Shown here one piece after another: positions 36,332 through 44,991 of a stretch of DNA of 64,000 nucleotides. How positions within the stretch are numbered: the first letter of the stretch is position 1; every line of letters begins with the position of its first letter. The DNA is from CAVQJU01 sp963754955 (lineage in GTDB: Bacteria; Acidobacteriota; Vicinamibacteria; Vicinamibacterales; CAVVIG01): contig CAVWHY010000008.1 of NCBI GenBank assembly GCA_963754955.1, positions 1 to 64,000 on the forward strand. Direction: 5' to 3'. A program made the translations under genes and the position numbers. The notes below the pieces were generated by a model that did not search any database, was not told the DNA's origin, and saw only the letters and a program-made list of their open reading frames with translations.

Positions 36332-39270
36332 ATGTCGATCGAACGAGCGCTACGTCTCGTCGCCGTGCTGGCGTGCCTGTCGCTCATCCCTGAATTTGCA
36401 TCCGCCCAGAGCAACGCCACCATCGCCGGCGTCGCGAAGGACTCCTCGGGTGCCATCCTGCCCGGCGTCACGGTCGAAGCGGCGAGCCCGTCGCTCATCG
36501 AGAAAACGCGGACGGCCGTCACCGACGGCGCGGGCCAATACAAGATCGTCAACCTCGTGCCCGGCGTCTACAGCGTCACGTTCTCGCTGACGGGCTTCAA
36601 CACGGTCAAGCGCGAGGGCATCGAGTTGACGGGGGCGTTCACCGCGTCGGTCAACGCGGACATGAAAGTCGGGATCGCTCGAAGAGACCATCACCGTGTC
36701 GGGCCAGGCGTCGGTCGTGGACGTGCAGAACGTCACGCAGCAGAAGGTCGTCACGCGCGACGTGCTCAACGCCATCCCGGCCGGCATGAAGTCCACGGGC
36801 CAGATCGGCGTCCTCATCCCCGGCGTGACGAGCACCAGCCAGGACGTCGGCGGCACGGCGTTCTCCGCTGTCGGCCTCGCGGTCCACGGCAGCCGCCTGA
36901 ACGAGCAGGCGGCGCTCTACGACGGCATGAACTTCAACAACGGCCAGGGCCGCGGCGGCCAGTTCATCGCGATCGTCACCAACGATGCGACCGTGCAGGA
37001 AATGGCGATCGAGACGGCCGGCCTGTCGGCGGAAAGCGAAACCAGCGGCGTCCGCATCAACCTCGTGCCGAAAGACGGCGGGAACAGCTTCCGCGGCGTG
37101 TTCATCACCTCCTACAGCGATCACAACCTCCAGAGCGACAATCTCAGCGACGGCCTGAAAGCCCGCGGGCTGACGTCGACGACGACGGTGAACAAGTCGT
37201 ACGACGTGAATCCCGCGTTCGGCGGGCCGATCAAGAAGGACACGCTCTGGTTCTACGGCTCGGTGCGCGCGCAGGCTTCCGAGCAGACGCTCGCGGGCAT
37301 CTACTACAACCTGACACCCACGGGCCGCGCCTACACGCCCGACCTCACGAGGCCGGCCGACAGCATCGAGCGGAACCAGAACGAGAGCCTCCGCCTGACG
37401 TGGCAGATCTCGCCGCGCAACAAGCTGAGCCTGCAGCACCAGAACGCCAGCCAGCAGCGGCCGTTCTACGGGTATGCGCTCGGCCAGCTCACGAGCGCGC
37501 CCGAGGCGATCTACTACTCGAAGTCGGCGCCGATGTACCAGTCGCAGGGCAGCTACAACTCGCCGGTCACCGGCAAGTTCCTGATCGAAGCCGGCGTGCT
37601 CTACAACAACAAGGACTACCCGACGAAGCCGCAGCCGACCAACGCGCCCGACCAGATCGCGTACTCGGATTCGGGCACGGGCTTCAGCTGGGGCAACTAC
37701 GGCAACACGTACGGCCACAACGCGAGCCACAACTTCAACACGCGCTTCGCCGCCTCGTACGTCACCGGCTCGCACGCGATCAAGACCGGCGTCACGTTCA
37801 TGCACCTCTGGGCCTGGACATCGTCGGACGTCGTGAACAACGGGATGACGCTGCAGCTGTTGAACGGCTGTGCCGCGCCAGGTGACGGTGTTCGCGACGC
37901 CGTTTTCGTTCTACGAGATCCTCGACCAGAACTGGGGTCTGTTCGTCCAGGATCAATGGACGCACAAGCGGATGACGATCAACGCGGGCCTGCGCTTCGA
38001 CTCGCTCGAGGACATCGTGCCGGCCCAGACGATCGGGCCCGGCCCGCAGGTGCCGACGCGCAACCTCACGTTCGGCGAGGTGACGGGCGTGCCGATGTGG
38101 AAGGACCTGACGCCGCGGCTCGGCGTCGCGTACGACGTGTTCGGCAACGGCCGGACAGCGGTGAAGTTCAGCATCGGGAAGTACCTCGAGGCGCCCAACC
38201 CGCCGACGTTCACGCGCGTGGCCAATCCGGCCGGCGGCCTCGTGCAGAGCGCCACGCGGACCTGGACCGATCGCAATAACGACTTCGTGCCCCAGGCGGG
38301 CGAGCTCGGCGCGCTGAACCCGACCAACTTCGGCACCACGGTCGTCAGCTCGCGGTATGCCGACGATGTGCTGACGAACCGGATGTCGAACTGGGAGCTC
38401 GCCGCGCAGGTGCAGCACGAGATCTACCCGAGGATGTCGGTGAACGTCGGCTACTTCCGGCGCTGGTACGACAACCTCCGCGTGACGGACAACCTGTCCA
38501 TCACGCCGGCCGATTACAGTCCGTACAGCGTCACGGCTCCTGCGGATCCGCGGCTTCCCGGCGGGGGCGGCTACACCGTCACGGGGCTCTACGACGCCAA
38601 CCGCCTCGTGAGCCAGAACAACGTCATCTCGCTGGCGTCGAAGTTCGGCACCGCGACGGAAGTGTTCAACGGCGTCGACCTCACGGTGAACGCGCGCCTG
38701 CCCAAGGGGATCATCGTGTCGGGCGGCCCGAGCTGGGGCCGCACGGAAAGCAACTACTGCTTCGCCGTGGACTCGCCGCAGGGCACGGGCCTGCCGCCGG
38801 CCCAGGGCGCCACCAGCGCAGCCGGCCTGCTCTACTGCGACGTGAAGCCGCCGTTCCAGCCGAACGTGAAGCTGATCGGCGTCTACCCGCTGCCGTGGCA
38901 GGGCATCCAGCTGGCGGCGACGTTCCAGAGCCTCCCGGGACCGCAGATTACGGCCAACCGCACCTACACCAACGCCGAGATCCAGCCGTCGCTCGGCCGG
39001 CCGCTGGCAACGGGCGTTGCCGGCACCGCGACCGTCCCGCTCATTCAGCCGGGCACGATGTACGACGAGCGGCTGTACCAGCTCGACTTCCGCGCATCGA
39101 AGATTTTCCGGTTCGGCCAGCAGCGGCTGCAGGCGAACGTGGACGTGTACAACGCAGGGAACGCCAGCTCCATCCTGTCGAACAACCTGACGTACGGTTC
39201 GAACTGGCTCCGGCCGACCGCCATCCTGCAGGGCCGGCTGGTGAAGTTCGGCGCGCAGTGGGACTTCTAG
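36332..39270 (+). CDS. OAR-like TonB-dependent receptor, frameshifted
   Basis: The outer-membrane protein of about 978 residues has a signal peptide. A carboxypeptidase-regulatory-like domain follows, with Ile-Ala-Gly-Val-Ala-Lys-Asp-Ser-Ser-Gly-Ala-Ile-Leu-Pro-Gly-Val-Thr-Val. After it come a plug region with Val-Ser-Gly-Gln-Ala-Ser-Val-Val-Asp and a large barrel. A GGG at 36671-36673 is one base too long: removing it gives Lys-Val-Gly-Ser-Leu-Glu-Glu-Thr-Ile-Thr-Val-Ser-Gly, matching the paralogue at 53.8 kb. A second extra base near 37870 splits Leu-Asn-Gly from Pro-Arg-Gln-Val-Thr-Val-Phe. Substrate unknown; the downstream genes are an MBL enzyme and a quinoprotein. Confidence 0.85.
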
Positions 39271-39299
39271 CGATTTCGTTGAGCGGCGACCGTGCTGGT

Positions 39300-39360
39300 T
39301 CGAAAGGACGGCGGGTCACGAAGGCTCTTGGTGATCTTCGTGTCTTCGTGATGAATCGTA
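39300..39360. repeat. Inverted repeat with TCACGAAG words
   Basis: GGGTCACGAAGG is answered by CTTCGTGTCTTCGTGATGAA after a short loop. It lies in the 131-base gap after the receptor stop and may terminate transcription. Confidence 0.6.
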
Positions 39361-39401
39361 TTTTCGAATCGGCACGTGCGCCTATCTAAGGGGAGCAGCC
39401 C

Positions 39402-40232
39402 ATGCGACATGTGCTTACCGCGCTGCTGCTCACGCTCTTCGGCGCTCAGGCGCGCCCGCCGGCGCCGGCTTCGGTGCGCTTGTACGTGTTCGACTGCGGC
39501 ATCCTCAACATCGCCGACCCGATGCCGCTGTTCGGCCTGAGAAAGGACGAAGTCGGCGCGACCAATCTCTCGGACGCGGCGTACCTCGTCGTGCACCCCA
39601 GGGGCACGCTGCTGTGGGACGCCGGATTCCTGTCCGACAGCGACATCGAGTCCGGCGCGCCGCAGACGGGCATGGCGCGCGCGAGCAAGACGCTCAAGGG
39701 CCAACTCGCACAGGCCGGCTACAAACCGGCGGACATCACCTACCTCGCGCTGTCCCACTACCACGGCGATCACACCGGCAACGCCAACGACTTCAAGGCG
39801 TCCACGTGGCTGGTGACCCGGGTCGAGCACGACGCGATGTTCACGGAACCGCCGCCGCGCATCGCCTCGCCGGCCACCTACAACGCGCTCAAAGACAGCA
39901 AGACGGTCTACGTGCCGCTGCAAGGCGACTACGACGTCTTCGGCGACGGCACCGTCGTCATCAAGCCGACGCCGGGCCACACGCCGGGACACCTGGCACT
40001 CGTGGTGAAGCTGGCGAAAACAGGCAGCGTGATGCTGACGGGCGACATGTATCACTACCCCGAAGAAGTCGGCCGCGACGATCTCCCGCCGGGCGAAGCG
40101 GACAAGGCGCAGGCCCTGGCCACGCGCAAGGCGGTGCGCGAGTTCGTGCGGCAGACCGGCACGCAGCTCTGGATCGGCCACGATCTGGTCGGTTTCTCGA
40201 AGCTCAGAAAATCCCCGGAGTTCTACGAATGA
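39402..40232 (+). CDS. MBL-fold hydrolase, AHL-lactonase-like, secreted
   Basis: The 276-residue protein has a signal peptide. It has the full zinc motif His119-Tyr-His121-Gly-Asp123-His124, then Val-Glu-His-Asp, Pro-Gly-His-Thr-Pro-Gly-His and Leu-Thr-Gly-Asp-Met-Tyr, ending with Trp-Ile-Gly-His-Asp. This spacing and the Cys-Gly-Ile-Leu start resemble N-acyl-homoserine lactonases of the AttM/AiiA group, though those are usually cytoplasmic. A sugar-lactone hydrolase role would suit the quinoprotein that follows: their ends overlap as ATGA at 40229-40232, and PQQ sugar oxidation produces lactones. That link is inference. Confidence 0.82.
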   Translation: MRHVLTALLLTLFGAQARPPAPASVRLYVFDCGILNIADPMPLFGLRKDEVGATNLSDAAYLVVHPRGTLLWDAGFLSDSDIESGAPQTGMARASKTLKGQLAQAGYKPADITYLALSHYHGDHTGNANDFKASTWLVTRVEHDAMFTEPPPRIASPATYNALKDSKTVYVPLQGDYDVFGDGTVVIKPTPGHTPGHLALVVKLAKTGSVMLTGDMYHYPEEVGRDDLPPGEADKAQALATRKAVREFVRQTGTQLWIGHDLVGFSKLRKSPEFYE

Positions 40233-42175
40233 TCCGCGCGTTTTGCAGATTCGCCGCCGCCGGCACCATCGCCGCCGCCAGTATCGCGGCCGTGTACACC
40301 GCGGACGCGAAGAAGGCCGGCGACTGGGCGTTCTACTCCGCCGACAACAGCGCGACGAAATATTCCGCGGCCGATCAGATCAACAAGGACAACGTCGCAA
40401 GCCTGCGCGTGGCGTGGAGGCGTCCTCAGGTGGATCCGGCGATTCTCACCGCGAATGCCGGCCTCCGAATCTCGAACAGGTTTACCGCCTCGCCGATCAT
40501 GGTGAACGGGGTGCTCTATGCGCCCGACGGCCTCGGGCTGGTCGAAGCCATGGATCCGGCAACGGGGCGGACGCTGTGGACGCAGCCGCCGCTGACGCCG
40601 GGAACCGACGGCCTCCTCGGCGGCGGCGCGCACTGGGGCGTCGCGTACTGGCGGCAGGGTTCCGACGAACGCATCTACACGACGCGCGCGCAGTATCTCT
40701 TCGCGCTCAACGCGAAGACGGGCCAGCCCGTCGCCGGGTTCGGCGACGGCGGCAAGGTGGATCTCAACGTCGGCCTCGGCCCGCTCATGAAGGCCTTCCG
40801 CTGGAGCGGCGTTCCCCTCATCGCCCGCGACGTCGTCGTCATCGGCTCGTCGATGCTCGAGCAGGACTCGGCGAGAACGATGGAAGGCCCTCCGGGCGAC
40901 GTGCGCGCGTACGACCTCCACACGGGCAAGCTGCGCTGGACGTTCCACGTCGTGCCGCACACAGGGGAGCCGGGCGCCAAAACGTGGGCGAACAAGTCGA
41001 ACGAGTACACCGGAGCCGGCAACGTCTGGTCGATGATGAGCGCGGACGACGAGCTCGGGTACGTGTACTTGCCGACATCCGGCGGGACCAACGACATGTA
41101 CGGCGGGCACCGCCTGGGAAGCAATCTCTATACGAGCTCGATCGTCTGCCTCGAGGCGAAGACCGGCAAACGCGTCTGGCACTTCCAGACGGTCCACCAC
41201 GATCTGTTCGACGACGACAACCCGGCAGCGCCGATGCTGGTCGACATCACGGTGAACGGACGTCGCATTAAGGCGCTCGTGCAGGTCACCAAGCAGGGTC
41301 TGGTGTTCGTGCTGGACCGGGCGACGGGAAAGCCGGTATGGCCAATAGAAGAACGCCCCGTCCCCGCGTCAACCGTCCCGGGTGAGAAGGCGTGGCCAAC
41401 GCAGCCAATTCCCAGCAGGCCGCTCCCCTTCGAGCGGCAGGGACTGCAGCCGGACGATCTGATCGACTTCACGCCTCAACTGAAAGCGGAAGCGCTCGAG
41501 ATCATCAAGAACTACGTCACGGGCCCGTTGTACATGCCACCGTCGATACGAGGCGACGGCCCCGGCGACAAGAAGGGCACGCTTCAGCTGCCCGGCTCGA
41601 ATGGCGGAGTCGCCTGGACCGGGGCAGCGTTCGATCCGGACACCGGGATGCTGTACATCCCGTCGAAAACGAACCCGTTCACGGCGGATCTGATCAAAGG
41701 CAACCCCGAGGAGACCAACCTGCGCTACCGCGCCGGGTCGCGCGCGCTTGTGGCGGGCCCCCGCGGCCTGCCCCTCACCAAGCCCCCGTACGGCCGCGTC
41801 ACGGCGATCAACTTGAATACGGGCGAGCACGTGTGGATGGTCGCCAACGGCGACGGCCCGAGGAACCATCCGGAGCTCAAGGCGCTGAACCTGCCACCGC
41901 TCGGCCAGGCCGTGCGTTCGACCGCGATCGTCACGAAGACGCTGCTGTTCGTAACAGAAGGCGATCAGAACAACCCGCGTACGCCGCCCGGCGGGGGCGG
42001 CAGGAAATTCCGCGCGCTCGACAAGGCGTCGGGCAGGACGCTCTGGGAAACGGAGTTCGAGTCCGGCGCGACCGGCGCGCCGATCACGTACGTGCACCAG
42101 GGCAAGCAGTACGTGGTGCTGGCGATCGGCGGCAACCAGCATCCCGGCGAATTCGTCGCCCTGAGCCTTCCGTAG
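40229..42175 (+). CDS. PQQ-dependent glucose-dehydrogenase-like quinoprotein
   Basis: The 648-residue periplasmic protein has a signal peptide or anchor. It begins Asp-Trp-Ala-Phe-Tyr-Ser-Ala-Asp-Asn-Ser-Ala-Thr-Lys-Tyr-Ser and Asp-Gln-Ile-Asn-Lys-Asp-Asn-Val, typical of the membrane glucose dehydrogenase family. Propeller repeats include Ala-Leu-Asn-Ala-Lys-Thr-Gly, Thr-Val-His-His-Asp-Leu-Phe-Asp-Asp-Asp-Asn and Asn-Gly-Gly-Val-Ala-Trp-Thr-Gly-Ala-Ala-Phe-Asp-Pro. It should oxidise an aldose or alcohol using PQQ and calcium. The start ATG overlaps the lactonase stop, so the two are translationally coupled. No haem motif is present, so an external electron acceptor is needed. Confidence 0.88.
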   Translation: MIRAFCRFAAAGTIAAASIAAVYTADAKKAGDWAFYSADNSATKYSAADQINKDNVASLRVAWRRPQVDPAILTANAGLRISNRFTASPIMVNGVLYAPDGLGLVEAMDPATGRTLWTQPPLTPGTDGLLGGGAHWGVAYWRQGSDERIYTTRAQYLFALNAKTGQPVAGFGDGGKVDLNVGLGPLMKAFRWSGVPLIARDVVVIGSSMLEQDSARTMEGPPGDVRAYDLHTGKLRWTFHVVPHTGEPGAKTWANKSNEYTGAGNVWSMMSADDELGYVYLPTSGGTNDMYGGHRLGSNLYTSSIVCLEAKTGKRVWHFQTVHHDLFDDDNPAAPMLVDITVNGRRIKALVQVTKQGLVFVLDRATGKPVWPIEERPVPASTVPGEKAWPTQPIPSRPLPFERQGLQPDDLIDFTPQLKAEALEIIKNYVTGPLYMPPSIRGDGPGDKKGTLQLPGSNGGVAWTGAAFDPDTGMLYIPSKTNPFTADLIKGNPEETNLRYRAGSRALVAGPRGLPLTKPPYGRVTAINLNTGEHVWMVANGDGPRNHPELKALNLPPLGQAVRSTAIVTKTLLFVTEGDQNNPRTPPGGGGRKFRALDKASGRTLWETEFESGATGAPITYVHQGKQYVVLAIGGNQHPGEFVALSLP

Positions 42176-42179
42176 TAGC

Positions 42180-42212
42180 TGGGGTGCAGGCCTTCAGGCC
42201 TGCCGGCGCCTT
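42180..42212. repeat. REP-like palindrome
   Basis: GTGCAGGCCTTCAGGCCTGC, the reverse complement of the 6460 type, lies in the 65-base gap between convergent genes. Confidence 0.7.
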
Positions 42213-42240
42213 AGCTAAATCGAGGCCTGGTGCTCCACGT

Positions 42241-43233
42241 CTACCCTCCACTCTCAACCGGATAAGGCTGCTCCCCGAAGACCTGAGGATGATATCCCTT
42301 GCTGCCGACCGCCCTGGCAAGTGGACTGAACACGTCCTCTTCGCGCTCTAAGCAGCCGAGGACGTATCCGAAGTCGTATCGCGGACGCCAGGCGAGCTCC
42401 TTCAGCGCCCGATGATTGACGTACACCCGGTCGATTCCGGGCAGCATCCGCCAGCGACGCTGGAGATACAACTCTTCGTAGCCAGGGAACAGGCCGCGAA
42501 CCACTCCGGGCATGTCCGCGCGCAGCTGAGAGCGGTGTTCGGGCGCGAACGGACTTGTGGCGCTGATAATGTACCGAGCGAAGCCGATCTCCTGCAGCCG
42601 CCCGGCCGCCAGGATGTGCGCGTCAACGGCATCAGCGAGATCAACGCGTCGATGCAGGTACTCGTTCACCTTGAGATTCAGGTCGTCGTACTGACTCCGG
42701 CGTGCCGGATCGTCGTCCGGTTCCGGAAAGAAGCGCGAAATCCGGAGAACGACGCACGGCAGGCCGCGTGATCTGAAGAACAACTCGCAGAGATCCTCGG
42801 CGGCCTTCTTCGTCACGCCGTAGATGTTCTTCGGGATCGGAACGACATCTTCGTCGATCCACGCGGCCGGCTGACCTTCGGCCGGGACCAGCGCGCCGCC
42901 AAAGACGCTGGTGGTGCTGCTGAAGACGACTCCGGAGACGCCGGACTCGAGGGCAGCCTCGAGCACCGTCAACATTCCGGTAATGTTGGTGTCCACGAAG
43001 GCCTGGCGCGAGTGCGTTCCCACATGCGGCTTGTGCAGTGTCGCGGCGTGGATCACGACATCGACGCCGCGCATGCACTTGCGGACGATCTCGCCGTCGG
43101 TGATCGAGCCGACATGGGTCGTGAACGGGGACTGAAGCAGATCGAGACCGACCGCTTCGTGACCGCCCTCTCGCAGCGTCCGGACGAGACCTTCACCGAG
43201 GTGCCCGGCGCTTCCCGTCACCATCACGCGCAT
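42241..43233 (-). CDS. NAD-dependent epimerase/dehydratase
   Basis: The 330-residue extended SDR enzyme has a Rossmann motif Gly7-Ser-Ala-Gly-His-Leu-Gly13. Its catalytic pair is Tyr138 and Lys142 in Tyr-Gly-Val-Thr-Lys, with Ser-Ser-Thr-Thr-Ser upstream as the third catalytic position. Sugar-nucleotide epimerases and dehydratases share this layout; the substrate is not evident. It is the last gene of a minus-strand operon (cytochrome, PQQ dehydrogenase, amidohydrolase, epimerase), 18 bases after the amidohydrolase. There is no signal peptide, so it acts in the cytoplasm. Confidence 0.88.
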   Translation of the reverse strand: MRVMVTGSAGHLGEGLVRTLREGGHEAVGLDLLQSPFTTHVGSITDGEIVRKCMRGVDVVIHAATLHKPHVGTHSRQAFVDTNITGMLTVLEAALESGVSGVVFSSTTSVFGGALVPAEGQPAAWIDEDVVPIPKNIYGVTKKAAEDLCELFFRSRGLPCVVLRISRFFPEPDDDPARRSQYDDLNLKVNEYLHRRVDLADAVDAHILAAGRLQEIGFARYIISATSPFAPEHRSQLRADMPGVVRGLFPGYEELYLQRRWRMLPGIDRVYVNHRALKELAWRPRYDFGYVLGCLEREEDVFSPLARAVGSKGYHPQVFGEQPYPVESGG

Positions 43234-43251
43234 CCAACGCGCCTCCTGCGT

Positions 43252-44982
43252 TCAGCGTGCGCGGACGCCGGGGGCCTCATGGACGACCCGGCCGTCCACC
43301 ACGGTCAGCACCGAGCGGATCTTCTTGATTTCGACATCGGGCACCGAGAAGTAGTCGCGGTCCAGCACGGTTAAGTCCGCAAGCTTGCCCGGGTCGATCG
43401 TGCCGAGCCGGTCCTCCATCTGCAGATGCCAGCTGCTCTCTCGCGTGCGGAGACGAAGCGCTTCCTCGCGCGTGAGATGTTCGTCGGGGTTGACCTGCTG
43501 GCCGTACGAGTTCACGCCGGTGACGACGTAGGAGAGGTGCAGCCACGGGTTCAGCGGCGAGATGTGCGTGGCGTTGCTGAAGAGGCTCTTGTGGATCGGG
43601 TGCCGATTGATCGTCCGGTACGCATGTCCCGCGACGGCATTCTCGGTCGAGTTGACCCAGTTGTTCGAGGACAGCTGGACGCTGCAGCCGAGGGCCTGAA
43701 GCCGATCCAGAAGGCCGGGCGTCACCCAGCCGACGCCGGTGCCGAGGAGGTTCACGTTCCACCGCAGGTCGGTAATGCCGACTTCCCTGTTGACGTCCTC
43801 GAGCTGCTCGACCAGCTGCGTCAACGCGCCCAGGTTCGCGGCGTCGTTGTCGCAGCGCCAGCGTGCCTGCGCGACGAGCCGCTGCGCCGCCCGCGTCTGC
43901 TCGACGGCGGCCGCCGGCGCCGGCCATTCGCCGATGCCGCCGGTCCGCAGCATGTCGTCGCCGAAGTACGGCAACGCGTTCCTGAGATATTCCTTCAGCA
44001 TCGCGTTGTCGTCGCGCTCGGCAAAGGCGGTGAAGTCCATCTGGACCCGCATCGACATCCGGCCTTCGGTGTGGACCGCGTTCCAGGCGTCGCGCGACTT
44101 GTAGGGGTCCACGTTCGCCGATCCCTGACGCGGATGCAGCGGTCCGAGCGCGTAGATCGTCGACTTGTCGAGCCACGCGGTCACGCCCACGCTCGTCGAA
44201 TAGGCCATCGTGCGCAGAGCGTTCCGCTTCTTGTCTTCGAACTTCTGCAGACGGCGCAGCAGGTACAGCGCGTTGGTGGACGGTCCGCCAGTTGCCCCGT
44301 TGGACTCGCCGATGGCGCCGGCCTCGGATACGTGGATGCCCTTGTACTCCGGGTGCGGCGGCGGCGCCGCGTCGGCCGCGTCGAAGAACTTCTTGCCCGG
44401 CGTATTGGTCGCGGCCGCCCCGTAGAAGCCCTGGTACAGCAGCACCGGCCTGTCGGGCACCGCATCGTCCAGCTCTTTCAGCGTCGGGAAGCGACGCTCG
44501 GCCCACAGGTTCGTCTGCGCCGCACCGATCGCGGTAATCCACTGGCCCTCGGGAACCGTCTTTCTCTGCGCGGCCAGCACGTCCTGCACTTCGCGGATCG
44601 AGGTCGCGCTCTCCACCTCCAGCACGTGGTAGCCGGGGCGGTCGGCGGTATCGAGACCGTGGAGGTGTGTGTCGATGAGACCCGGCACGACCGTCCGGCC
44701 GCGCAGATCGATCACCTGAGATGTGGCTCCCCGCGGCGCCGCGCTGCCGACCGCGGCGAATCGACCATTGCGGATGGTCACCGTGCTCGCAATGGTGTTT
44801 CGCGCGTCCATCGTGTGGATGCGTCCGTTGACGAGCACCAGATCGGGCGCGGATCCGGCTGCCCGAGGATCGCCCTGCGGCGCCTGCCCGGCGAGCACGA
44901 CGATGTCGGACAGCGAGCGCACGGTTGCGCCAGCGACTCCCGCTGCCGCCGTTGTGCCGAGGAACTTGCGACGCGAGATCAT
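43252..44982 (-). CDS. Tat-exported amidohydrolase (YtcJ/amidohydrolase-3 type)
   Basis: The 576-residue protein has a twin-arginine leader Ser-Arg-Arg-Lys-Phe-Leu-Gly. The metal-dependent amidohydrolase domain shows Val-Asn-Gly-Arg-Ile-His-Thr-Met-Asp, Val-Pro-Gly-Leu-Ile-Asp-Thr-His-Leu-His-Gly (metal ligands) and Thr-Ile-Asp-Pro-Gly-Lys-Leu-Ala-Asp-Leu-Thr-Val-Leu-Asp near the end. Members hydrolyse amide or ester-like bonds in small molecules; the substrate is unknown. It follows the PQQ dehydrogenase by 9 bases and precedes the epimerase, so it probably works on the oxidised product in the periplasm. Confidence 0.9.
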   Translation of the reverse strand: MISRRKFLGTTAAAGVAGATVRSLSDIVVLAGQAPQGDPRAAGSAPDLVLVNGRIHTMDARNTIASTVTIRNGRFAAVGSAAPRGATSQVIDLRGRTVVPGLIDTHLHGLDTADRPGYHVLEVESATSIREVQDVLAAQRKTVPEGQWITAIGAAQTNLWAERRFPTLKELDDAVPDRPVLLYQGFYGAAATNTPGKKFFDAADAAPPPHPEYKGIHVSEAGAIGESNGATGGPSTNALYLLRRLQKFEDKKRNALRTMAYSTSVGVTAWLDKSTIYALGPLHPRQGSANVDPYKSRDAWNAVHTEGRMSMRVQMDFTAFAERDDNAMLKEYLRNALPYFGDDMLRTGGIGEWPAPAAAVEQTRAAQRLVAQARWRCDNDAANLGALTQLVEQLEDVNREVGITDLRWNVNLLGTGVGWVTPGLLDRLQALGCSVQLSSNNWVNSTENAVAGHAYRTINRHPIHKSLFSNATHISPLNPWLHLSYVVTGVNSYGQQVNPDEHLTREEALRLRTRESSWHLQMEDRLGTIDPGKLADLTVLDRDYFSVPDVEIKKIRSVLTVVDGRVVHEAPGVRAR

Positions 44983-44991
44983 TGCCTCTCC

